From Leifsonia aquatica H1aii (GTDB taxonomy: Bacteria > Actinomycetota > Actinomycetes > Actinomycetales > Microbacteriaceae), in NCBI RefSeq assembly GCF_000633535.1, contig NZ_AYMR01000009.1:186001-250000 (forward strand): a stretch of 64,000 bases of DNA. The letters run 5' to 3'. The position numbers and the translations under genes are program-made. Of the stretch, positions 57,340 through 64,000 are shown in pieces; position 1 is the first letter of the stretch, and each line of letters opens with the position of its first letter. A model generated the notes under the pieces. The model was not told where the DNA came from. It saw only the letters and a list, made by a program, of their open reading frames with translations, and ran no database searches.

Positions 57340-57345
57340 TAAAGT
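57340..57345 (+). promoter_or_regulatory. -10 box of the receiver/PIG-L operon
   Basis: TAAAGT lies 25 bp before the ATG, leaving room for the GGGGAAG ribosome-binding site (57361-57367). It is the only convincing promoter before the seven-gene operon; no -35 match is clear. Confidence 0.45.
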
Positions 57346-57370
57346 CGGGAGCAAGACGTAGGGGAAGCGT

Positions 57371-58435
57371 ATGGCGAGTGTTGCTCAGAAGTACCGGGTG
57401 GTCGTGATCGAGGACGACCCGGACGTGGCCTTCTTCATGAAGACCGTGCTCGAGAAGCGGGCGGACGCGGTGGTGGCAGCGGTCACCGATCCGTCGCGGG
57501 CTCTCGCGACGATCGCCGACTTCGAGCCGGATCTGGTGCTGACCGATATCGAGATGCCCGGCATCTCCGGGCTCGACCTGCTGAAGGAGTTGCGAGCGCA
57601 GTATCCGGGAATGCCGGTCGTGGTGATGACCGCGCACGTCTCGGTGGACTACGCCGTCGCCGCTCTGCGGAGCCAGGCCGACGAGTTCCTCACCAAGCCG
57701 GTCGCCTCGGCCGACCTGGTGTCGATCGTGACCCGGCTCGCCGAGGAGGGGCGCACCAAACGCTCGGCGGCCCGTCCGCAGGTGGTGCTCGCCATCGGCG
57801 CGCACCCGGACGATGTGGAGATCGGTGTGGGCGGCATCCTCGCCGCCCATCGCGACGCCGGCAACCAGGTGGTGATCCTCACCCTCTCGCGCGGCGCGCG
57901 CGGCGGCGACGCGGACGACCGTCAGCATGAATCGCTGGCCGCGGCGGAGTTGCTCGGCGCCCGGCTGTTCCTGGAGGACCTCGAAGACACCCACATCTCC
58001 GCGGCCGATCCGACCGTGTCGATCATCGAGCGGGTGGTGCGGGAGGTCGAGCCGGACATCGTCTACACGCACTCCGCCCACGACCGCCATCAGGACCACC
58101 GAGCGGTGAACGCCGCGGTCAGCGTGGCGACCCGCAACGTGCGGACGGTCTGCTGCTTCCAGAGCCCGAGTGCCACCATCGACTTCCGCCCGACCCGGTT
58201 CGTCCCGATCGACGGGTTCACCGACGCCAAGCTGGCGCTGATCGACTGCTTCCGCTCGCAGGACCTGCGCGCGTACCTCGAGCACGACTTCGTGCTGGCG
58301 ACCGCGCGCTACTGGTCCCGGTTCGGCGGCGGCACGATGTGCGAACCCCTCGAGGTGATGCGCGACACCGCGGACATCTCCATCCCCGCCTCGACGATCA
58401 CGACCGAGGCCCGACTCCGAAGGACCACCGAATGA
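57371..58435 (+). CDS. Receiver domain fused to PIG-L (LmbE-like) deacetylase
   Basis: A 354-aa fusion. Residues 1-125 are a CheY-type receiver with all key residues (Asp15/Asp16, phospho-acceptor Asp59 in LTDIEMPG, Thr87, Lys109). Residues 135-310 are a PIG-L/LmbE zinc deacetylase with GAHPDDVEIGVGG (His145, Asp147, Asp148) and the distal HSAHDRHQDHRAV. PIG-L enzymes remove acetyl from amino sugars (MshB, GlcNAc-PI deacetylase). A phosphorylation-controlled deacetylase is therefore expected instead of a DNA-binding regulator. It is the first gene of seven; its stop overlaps the next start by 4 bp. The substrate is unknown. Confidence 0.88.
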   Translation: MASVAQKYRVVVIEDDPDVAFFMKTVLEKRADAVVAAVTDPSRALATIADFEPDLVLTDIEMPGISGLDLLKELRAQYPGMPVVVMTAHVSVDYAVAALRSQADEFLTKPVASADLVSIVTRLAEEGRTKRSAARPQVVLAIGAHPDDVEIGVGGILAAHRDAGNQVVILTLSRGARGGDADDRQHESLAAAELLGARLFLEDLEDTHISAADPTVSIIERVVREVEPDIVYTHSAHDRHQDHRAVNAAVSVATRNVRTVCCFQSPSATIDFRPTRFVPIDGFTDAKLALIDCFRSQDLRAYLEHDFVLATARYWSRFGGGTMCEPLEVMRDTADISIPASTITTEARLRRTTE

Positions 58436-59430
58436 CCAGAGTTCTCGTGACCGGTGCGGGTGGCCCCGCCGGCGTCGCCGTCATCCGTTCGCTGCTCGCG
58501 CGCGACGACGTCGAGGTGCTCTCCGCCGACATGGACGGCTGGGCGAGCGGCCTCTACCTGGTACCGGCGGAGAACCGGCGGATCGTCCCCGCCGGACGGT
58601 CGGAGACCTTCGTGGACGAGCTCATCGCGATGTGCGCCGCTGACCGGGTCGACGTGCTCTTCTCGACCGTGGACGTCGAACTCCCGGGCCTCGCCGCCCG
58701 CCGCGACGAGCTGCAGGCCGTCGGCACCGCGCTGGCGGCCCCGAGCCACGAGACCCTCGTGACCTGCCTGGACAAGTTCCTGCTCGCGCAGCGGGTGGAG
58801 GGTTCCGCGCGTATCCCGCGCACGCGCCTGCTGACGGCGGACGGCGTCGCCGAGGACTGGGACTTCCCGGTCATCATCAAGCCGCGCAGCGGAGCCGGCT
58901 CGCGTGGCGTCCGGCTCATCCCCGACCGGGCGACGCTCGAGGCCCTGCCCCTCGACGACAGCATCCTGATCCAGGAGAACCTGCCGGGGGAGGAGTTCTC
59001 CGTCGACGTCCTCGCCGGCCTCGACGGAGCGGTGATCGCCTCGGTTCCGCGATCGCGGGAGCGTGTCGACTCGGGCGTCTCCATCGCCGGCCGCACGGTG
59101 AAGCGGGCCGAGCTCTCCGACACCGCCGCCGCGGTCGCCCGGTCGATCGGGCTCACCGGCGTCGCCAATGTCCAGCTGCGGTACAGCGTGGAGGGTGTCC
59201 CGGCCCTGCTCGAGGTGAACCCGCGGTTCCCGGGCGCGATGCCGTTGACCATCGCCGCGGGTGTGGACATGCCGTCGCTGCTTCTCGACCTGGTGCTGGG
59301 CCGCTCCGTCCCCGCCACCGTGGACTTCCGCGAGCTCGCGAACGTGCGCTACCTCGAGGACGTCTTCCTCGACCCCGCCGACGTGCTGGTCTCGGAGAAC
59401 GCGGCGCACGCCGACGAGCTCGACGAGTGA
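58432..59430 (+). CDS. ATP-grasp ligase (CarB-like fold)
   Basis: A 332-aa protein with an N-terminal Rossmann-type pre-ATP-grasp domain (MTRVLVTGAGGPAGVAVIRS) and an ATP-grasp core: FPVIIKPRSGAGSRGVRLI (ATP lid), ILIQENLPGEEFSVDVLAGL and the Mg-site ALLEVNPRFPGAMPL. It resembles carbamoyl-phosphate-synthase-type ATP-grasp proteins of biosynthetic clusters. The family joins a carboxylate, activated as acyl phosphate, to an amine. After a deacetylase that exposes an amine, ligation to that amine is a possible next step (inference). ATG overlaps the upstream stop. Confidence 0.87.
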   Translation: MTRVLVTGAGGPAGVAVIRSLLARDDVEVLSADMDGWASGLYLVPAENRRIVPAGRSETFVDELIAMCAADRVDVLFSTVDVELPGLAARRDELQAVGTALAAPSHETLVTCLDKFLLAQRVEGSARIPRTRLLTADGVAEDWDFPVIIKPRSGAGSRGVRLIPDRATLEALPLDDSILIQENLPGEEFSVDVLAGLDGAVIASVPRSRERVDSGVSIAGRTVKRAELSDTAAAVARSIGLTGVANVQLRYSVEGVPALLEVNPRFPGAMPLTIAAGVDMPSLLLDLVLGRSVPATVDFRELANVRYLEDVFLDPADVLVSENAAHADELDE

Positions 59431-60203
59431 CCGCCGCACCTGCCGCGCTCGACATTCCGGAGCTGCTCCGCGGCGACTTCCACGTGCACTCCACGTTCTC
59501 GGACGATGCGGTGAGCACCCTCGCCGAGAACATCGCGGCGGCGCAGGCGGCCGGACTGGAGCGGCTGCGGCTGAACGACCACGTCAGGGCCACCACCCGG
59601 TGGGTGCCGGAGTTCGTCGCCGCGGTCGCGGCCGAGCGCATCCCCGCCGGTCTCACCGTCGTCACCGGCGTCGAGACCAAGCTGCTGGACGCGACGGGGG
59701 CGGTCGACATCCCCGCCGACCTCGTGGTGGGGCCGGGCGGCGTCGACGCCATCGTCATCGGCGACCACCAGTTCCCCGGAACGGACGGCCCGTGGTCCCC
59801 TCAGGCCACACGCGACCGGCTGGCCGCCGGACTGTCTGCCGCCGACGCCCTCGACCTGCTGATCACCGCGAGCATCCGCGCCATGGAGCGCACGCCGCAC
59901 GCGCAGTTGGCGCACTGGTTCTCGATCCTGCCGAAGGTCGGGCTCGACGAGTCGCAGCTCGGCGCGGAGCGCCTGGCCGCCTGGGCGGCGGCCGCGGCCG
60001 CCACCGGCACCATCGTCGAGGTGAACGAGAAGTGGGCGTGCCCCGGACCGGAGGCGATCGTCGCCCTCCAGCGCGCCGGAGCGCGTATCGTTGCCTCCAC
60101 CGACAGCCATGTGGCGACGGACGTCGGCCGGTACGACCGGGTGACCGCACTGCTGACCGAGGCGGCCGGCAGACTCGCGACCGAGGGTGAGGACGAGCGA
60201 TGA
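59427..60203 (+). CDS. PHP-domain hydrolase
   Basis: A 258-aa PHP-family metal-dependent hydrolase: RGDFHVHSTFSDDAVST, LRLNDHVR, VTGVETKLLDATG, VIGDHQFPG, AHWFSILPK, VEVNEKW and STDSHVATDVG. The set resembles histidinol-phosphatase/PolX-like PHP proteins but is divergent from the PHP protein at 24892-25764. It may be a phosphatase or an amidohydrolase-type enzyme. GTG overlaps the ATP-grasp stop by 4 bp. Confidence 0.85.
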   Translation: MTAAPAALDIPELLRGDFHVHSTFSDDAVSTLAENIAAAQAAGLERLRLNDHVRATTRWVPEFVAAVAAERIPAGLTVVTGVETKLLDATGAVDIPADLVVGPGGVDAIVIGDHQFPGTDGPWSPQATRDRLAAGLSAADALDLLITASIRAMERTPHAQLAHWFSILPKVGLDESQLGAERLAAWAAAAAATGTIVEVNEKWACPGPEAIVALQRAGARIVASTDSHVATDVGRYDRVTALLTEAAGRLATEGEDER

Positions 60204-60355
60204 GCCCCATCGAGCTGAACCGTGCTCAGCGCACCGAGATCCAGCGTGAGATCGATCAGAACCGCCGCTGGGAGCTGCGCCTGCCGATCTACGCCGGCCT
60301 CACACTCCTCGTTCTCGCGGCGATCGTGGTCGTCCGCGTGGTGTTCTTCTCGTGA
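60200..60355 (+). CDS. 51-aa single-helix membrane protein
   Basis: A very short gene between the PHP and receiver genes, with 4-bp overlaps (ATGA, GTGA) on both sides, which strongly supports translation. The 51-aa protein has a charged N-terminal half (MSPIELNRAQRTEIQREIDQ) and one membrane helix (LPIYAGLTLLVLAAIVVVRV) ending VFFS. No family is recognised. Being just before the receiver and membrane kinase, it could be a small kinase-accessory or anchor protein. Confidence 0.8.
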   Translation: MSPIELNRAQRTEIQREIDQNRRWELRLPIYAGLTLLVLAAIVVVRVVFFS

Positions 60356-60738
60356 GCGCGCACGTCCCCCGGGTCGTCATCGCCGATGACGACGACGACA
60401 TCCGCGGCCTCATGGTCATCGCGGCGAACCGCGCCGGAGTGGAGGTCGTTGCCGCCGTCGACAACGGCCGGGCCGCGCTCGAGGTCCTCCTCGCCGAGCG
60501 GGTCGACCTCGCCGTGCTCGACATCTCCATGCCCGCCCTCAACGGGGTCGAGGTCGCCGAAGCGGTCCGGGCGCAGCGTCCGGAGACGCTCATCCTCATG
60601 GTCTCGGCCTCCGTGCAGCTGCTCACCGATCACGGAGTGGTCGCCGAGCGATCGGACAGCTTCATCATCAAACCGTTCAGCCCGCGCGTCCTGACGGAGC
60701 GGATCCGGCAGATGCTCGAGATCGAGGTGCGCGCGTGA
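60352..60738 (+). CDS. Stand-alone receiver (CheY-like) protein
   Basis: A 128-aa single receiver domain: acidic pocket IADDDDD (Asp12-Asp14), phospho-acceptor Asp57 in VLDISMPALNG, Ser in MVSASVQ and Lys in IIKPFSP. There is no output domain. It could accept phosphate from the adjacent kinase and relay to, or compete with, the receiver of the PIG-L fusion. It overlaps the small membrane protein upstream and the kinase downstream by 4 bp each. Confidence 0.9.
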   Translation: MSAHVPRVVIADDDDDIRGLMVIAANRAGVEVVAAVDNGRAALEVLLAERVDLAVLDISMPALNGVEVAEAVRAQRPETLILMVSASVQLLTDHGVVAERSDSFIIKPFSPRVLTERIRQMLEIEVRA

Positions 60739-62540
60739 CGCTCGACCGGTGGCTCGGGCGGCTGCCGATCGACTCGCCGTCCGTGCTCATGAAGCAGATC
60801 CCGACCCTGGTCGGGTTCGGACTGGCGCTCATCGTCGTGCTGATCCCGGACTTCGTCCCGGTCGATCACCCGGAGTACGTGTGGGCGGGCATCGGCCTGC
60901 TGGTGTTCGCCACCCTCCTCGCGGCGGCGGTGCCGTGGCAGCGTCTGAACACCGGCTGGATCGTGATCGTCCCGCTCGCGTCGATGCTGGCGATCGGCCT
61001 GCTGCGCCTGGGCACCGGCGGATCGACATCGCCGATCGCCGTGATCCTGCTCCTCCCGTTCGTCTGGATCGCGACCGAGGAAGGCCGCTGGAAGATCCTC
61101 GTCGCCACGTTCGGAATGTTCGTGGTGCTCCTGGCGCCCCTGGTCGTCACGGGTGTGCCGAGCACAGCGGTGGATCTGGTGCGCGCTCTGTTCTCCCCGG
61201 TGGTCTATCTCATCCTCGCGACCGTGATCAACGAGATCGCCCACCGACTGCGCTCGCAGCTGGCGGCGACGAAGGCGGCCGCGGAGCAGCGCTCCGAGCT
61301 GCTCGCACAGGCGGTCAAGGCCCAGGACGAGCTGGTGCTCAACGAGGCACGGCTGAAGACCGCCAACCGCCTCATCCAGAGCATCTGGAACGCGGTGACG
61401 GAGCAATCCGTGATCGGGACCGACCTCGACGGGCTCATCGACGTCTGGAACCCGGGCGCCGAGAAGATGCTCGGCCTCACCGAGAAGCAGGTCGTCGAGG
61501 GCGATCGCCACATCGTCGAGTTCCACCTCGAGTCCGAGCTCGAGGAGCGACTGCGCGACATGGACGCCCGCTTCACGACCGTCGCGAGCGCGGACGACTT
61601 CTCCGCCCTGGTCGATACGGTGCGGGCCGGCTACGCGGACGTGCGCGACTGGACCTACGTCCGCGCCGACGGCAAGCAGGTGCCGGTGCAGGTCGCGGCG
61701 ACGCCGCGGCTCGATGAGAACGGCCACCGCGTCGGCTTCATCTTCGTCGCGACGGACATGACCCAGGCGCGTGAGTTCGCCCGCCTGAAGGACGAGTTCG
61801 TCGGTCTGATCTCGCACGAGCTGCGGACCCCGCTCAGTTCGATCCTCGGCTACCTCGAGCTGATGCGCGACGACGAGGATGCGCCGTTGTCGGACGAGCA
61901 GCTGCAATACCTGGCGGTCGCGGAGCGCAACGCCCACCGCCTGCTGCGCCTGGTGGGCGACCTGCTCTTCACCGCGCAGGTGGAGTCGGGACGCTTCCCG
62001 CTCGACATCAAGGACGTCGAGCTCGGCTCGGTGGTCGCCGCCTCGGTGGAGTCGGCCCGCCCGGTCGCGGCCGCGGCCGGGGTGACGCTGATCAGCGAGG
62101 TGCCCGAGCAGCGCGTGGAGGTGCGCGGCGATGCGGTACGCCTCGGACAGGCGGTCGACAACCTCATCTCCAACGCGGTCAAGTTCACCCCGTCCGGCGG
62201 CTCGGTCACCGTCGCGCTCAGCCCGGGCGCGGACGAGGCGGTCATCGCCGTCACCGACACCGGGATCGGGATCCCTGCGGTCGAGCTCAGTCAGCTGTCG
62301 CAACGCTTCTTCCGGGCCTCCACCGCCACGCGCAACGCCGTCCCCGGCGTCGGGCTCGGACTGACGATCACCAAGGCGATCGTCACGGCGCACGGCGGGC
62401 GGTTGGACATCGCCAGTGAGGAGGGCGTCGGGACCTCGATCAGCCTGGCGTTGCCGGTGCAGACGCCGCAGCCCGTCGTCGACGCGCTCCCCGGGGCGGA
62501 CAGCGTCCCCGCGGCCGGTTCGTTGCGAGGCACCCCATGA
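60735..62540 (+). CDS. Membrane PAS-type sensor histidine kinase
   Basis: A 601-aa kinase. About six membrane helices fill residues 20-175 (PTLVGFGLALIVVLIP to LFSPVVYLILATVINEIA), then a coiled linker, a PAS domain (about 210-345, SIWNAVTEQSVIGTDLDGLI, GFIFVATDMT), HisKA with His361 (VGLISHELRTPLSSILGYLE) and HATPase with NLISNAVKFTPSGG, VTDTGIGIP and GVGLGLTITKAIV. The multi-helix input lacks a large external loop, suggesting a membrane or hydrophobic signal. It is the natural partner for both receivers of the operon. Confidence 0.92.
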   Translation: MTLDRWLGRLPIDSPSVLMKQIPTLVGFGLALIVVLIPDFVPVDHPEYVWAGIGLLVFATLLAAAVPWQRLNTGWIVIVPLASMLAIGLLRLGTGGSTSPIAVILLLPFVWIATEEGRWKILVATFGMFVVLLAPLVVTGVPSTAVDLVRALFSPVVYLILATVINEIAHRLRSQLAATKAAAEQRSELLAQAVKAQDELVLNEARLKTANRLIQSIWNAVTEQSVIGTDLDGLIDVWNPGAEKMLGLTEKQVVEGDRHIVEFHLESELEERLRDMDARFTTVASADDFSALVDTVRAGYADVRDWTYVRADGKQVPVQVAATPRLDENGHRVGFIFVATDMTQAREFARLKDEFVGLISHELRTPLSSILGYLELMRDDEDAPLSDEQLQYLAVAERNAHRLLRLVGDLLFTAQVESGRFPLDIKDVELGSVVAASVESARPVAAAAGVTLISEVPEQRVEVRGDAVRLGQAVDNLISNAVKFTPSGGSVTVALSPGADEAVIAVTDTGIGIPAVELSQLSQRFFRASTATRNAVPGVGLGLTITKAIVTAHGGRLDIASEEGVGTSISLALPVQTPQPVVDALPGADSVPAAGSLRGTP

Positions 62541-63343
62541 CCGCCGTGGCGGTCGCGGTCGTCCAGTTCGCGCCCGGGGACGACCGCGTTCACAACCGCG
62601 AGGTCGTATCCGGACTGGTCGCGGTCGCGGCCGAGCGCGGCGCCCGCCTGGTGGTGTTCCCGGAGTACTCCTCGTACTTCACCGATCCCGTGGGGCCGTC
62701 GTTCGCGCGCAACGCCGAGCCTCTGGACGGGCCCTTCGTGGACGCCCTCGCCGGCGCGGCGCGCGATCACGGCGTGCACATCGTCGCCGGACTCGTCGAG
62801 AGCACGGGAGAGCGGCACCGGTTCGCGAACACGCTGGTCGCCGTCGCCCCGTCGGGGGATGTCGTCGCCCTGTACCGCAAGCAGCACCTCTACGACGCGT
62901 TCGGTTCGCGGGAGTCGGAGTGGGTCGTCGCCGGCGCGCTCGGGGAGCCCGAGCTGTTCGAGGTCGACGGTCTCCGGGTGGGGCTGCAGACCTGCTACGA
63001 CCTCCGGTTCCCCGAGGCGATGCGCATTCTCGCGGACGCCGGCGCCGAGCTCGTCGCCGTCCCCGCCGAGTGGGTGCGCGGTCCGCTCAAGGAGCATCAC
63101 TGGTCGACGCTCCTCCAGGCCCGGGCGATCGAGAACACCCTGTACGTCGCCGCCGCCGACCACACACCGCCGATCGGGGTCGGGGCGAGCGCGATCGTCG
63201 ATCCGATGGGCGTGACGATCGCCGGCCTCGCCGAGACGGCCGGCGTCGCTGTGGCGGAGGTGTCGCGCGAACGTGTCCGCCAGGTGCGCGAGCTCAACCC
63301 TGCGCTGGCGCTGCGGCGCTACCGGGTGGTGCCCCGGGACTGA
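62537..63343 (+). CDS. Carbon-nitrogen hydrolase (nitrilase superfamily)
   Basis: A 268-aa amidase-type enzyme with the Glu-Lys-Cys triad: FPEYSSYF (Glu), YRKQHLYDAF (Lys) and GLQTCYDLRFPE (Cys). It resembles branch-10/NIT2-like omega-amidases and deaminated-glutathione amidases. ATG overlaps the kinase stop by 4 bp, making it the last gene of the operon. It is convergent with an aminotransferase 6 bp away. Omega-amidases often work with a glutamine/methionine-type transaminase, which gives a second possible link. Confidence 0.88.
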   Translation: MTAVAVAVVQFAPGDDRVHNREVVSGLVAVAAERGARLVVFPEYSSYFTDPVGPSFARNAEPLDGPFVDALAGAARDHGVHIVAGLVESTGERHRFANTLVAVAPSGDVVALYRKQHLYDAFGSRESEWVVAGALGEPELFEVDGLRVGLQTCYDLRFPEAMRILADAGAELVAVPAEWVRGPLKEHHWSTLLQARAIENTLYVAAADHTPPIGVGASAIVDPMGVTIAGLAETAGVAVAEVSRERVRQVRELNPALALRRYRVVPRD

Positions 63344-63349
63344 CCCTTG

Positions 63350-64000
63350 TCAGCCGCGCATGGCGGCCAGGCGTCCGGCCGCCTCCTCCAGCACGTCGAC
63401 GCGCTTGCAGAACGCGAAGCGCACGAGCGACGCCGTCCGCGTCGCGTACTCGTCGCGGCAGAACGCGGCCAGGGGGACGGCGACGACACCGGCGAGTCCG
63501 GGCAGCGCGCGGCAGAACGCGGTCGCGTCCGCGTGGCCGAGCGGAGCCGCATCGGCCACGACGAAGTAGGTCCCGTCGGTCGGGAGCACCTCGAAACCCG
63601 CCGCGCTCAGTCCGGCCGACAGCACGTCCCGCTTGTGCGCGAGGGCGGAGGCGATCCCCGTGAAGTAGGAGTCGGGGAGCCCGAGCCCGACGGCGATCGC
63701 CGGTTGGAAGGGAGCCGCGTTCACGTAGGTGAGGAACTGCTTCACCGCGAGGATCGCCGTCAGGAGCTCGGGCGGCGCGGTGAGCCAGCCGACCTTCCAC
63801 CCCGTCGTGTTGAAGGTCTTGCCTCCGGAGGAGATGCTGACCGTCCGTTCGCGGGCCCCCGGGAGCGTCGAGATCGGGATGTGCTCCGGCCCGAAGGTGA
63901 GGTGCTCGTACACCTCGTCCGTGACGATGACGGCGTCGTGCCGCTCGGCCAACTCCACGACGGTCCGCAGCAGCACGTGGTCGAACACGGTTCCGGTGGG
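63350..64000 (-). CDS. Class I/II aminotransferase, C-terminal part (DapC-like)
   Basis: The 5' end lies beyond the window; the frame is open to base 64000 and begins in the NPTG region (PTGTVF). The visible 217 residues include VIVTDEVYEHLTF (Asp-x-x-Tyr of fold type I), SISSGGKTFNTTGWKVGW with PLP Lys, KQFLTYVNAAPFQPA and LVRFAFCKR. Residues resemble actinobacterial N-succinyl-diaminopimelate aminotransferase (DapC), which would fit dapD and dapE elsewhere in the window. A methionine/glutamine-type transaminase coupled to the adjacent omega-amidase-like gene is the alternative. Confidence 0.85.
   Translation of the reverse strand, partial: PTGTVFDHVLLRTVVELAERHDAVIVTDEVYEHLTFGPEHIPISTLPGARERTVSISSGGKTFNTTGWKVGWLTAPPELLTAILAVKQFLTYVNAAPFQPAIAVGLGLPDSYFTGIASALAHKRDVLSAGLSAAGFEVLPTDGTYFVVADAAPLGHADATAFCRALPGLAGVVAVPLAAFCRDEYATRTASLVRFAFCKRVDVLEEAAGRLAAMRG

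Noticed and set aside
1-64000. CRISPR arrays, insertion sequences, prophage or rRNA genes
   Set aside because: No regularly spaced repeats, transposase, integrase, phage structural genes or rRNA sequence were seen.

Overview
This 64 kb window is chromosomal DNA from a high-GC Gram-positive bacterium, most likely an actinobacterium of the family Microbacteriaceae (Leifsonia-like; the genus is an inference). Support comes from the codon bias, many GTG starts, actinobacteria-specific families (DUF3117, DUF3107, UPF0182, the DUF2342 zincin-like family, AdnAB, the actinobacterial type of DapD) and abundant leaderless promoters (a TANNNT box 6-7 nt before the start codon). No rRNA, CRISPR array, insertion sequence or prophage was seen. 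No stretch over 300 bp lacks a gene.

Layout. 1-806: 3' end of pnp. 951-5125: an AsnC/Lrp regulator divergent from a three-gene E1alpha/E1beta/E2 2-oxoacid dehydrogenase operon. 5147-9892: dapD and dapE, which share a 17-bp divergent promoter, then a membrane glycosyltransferase-like protein, DUF3117, an O-methyltransferase and tatB. 9889-13753: an accessory patch with a ParD-like/zeta-like toxin-antitoxin pair whose toxin frame is broken, an MFS transporter and a PLP lyase. 13766-17203: a minus-strand operon MgtE_N/CBS - DUF1003 - Mrp - DUF1772. 17261-23313: a YflT-type protein, a one-piece histidine kinase/response regulator, and an aldolase - HAD phosphatase - DhaL - DhaK operon. 23344-31234: aminopeptidase P, a PHP phosphoesterase, two tandem secreted lysozyme-like paralogues, a DEAD-box helicase, a MiaE-like protein, a small membrane protein and DUF3107. 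31362-48396: a repair and envelope block (adnA, adnB, a kinase-fold protein lacking catalytic residues, nudC, uvrD2-like, a cyclodehydratase-like protein, a zincin-like protein, a PDZ-Lon protease, UPF0182). From memory, its gene order resembles Mycobacterium tuberculosis Rv3193c-Rv3211. The dapD-to-mrp part similarly recalls Rv1201c-Rv1232c.

48620-57235: two convergent ROK regulators, then a minus-strand jetA-jetB-jetC (Wadjet/MksBEF-type) operon with no jetD in the window, starting directly downstream of one of two initiator-tRNA genes. 57371-63343: seven genes, each overlapping the next by 4 bp: a receiver-PIG-L deacetylase fusion, an ATP-grasp ligase, a PHP hydrolase, a 51-aa membrane protein, a lone receiver, a membrane histidine kinase and a carbon-nitrogen hydrolase. 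The last gene is a partial aminotransferase, possibly DapC.

The least explained systems are the seven-gene two-component/PIG-L/ATP-grasp operon, the Wadjet-like operon lacking its nuclease gene, the fused kinase-regulator next to the aldolase/DAK operon, and the toxin-antitoxin module with a broken toxin frame.
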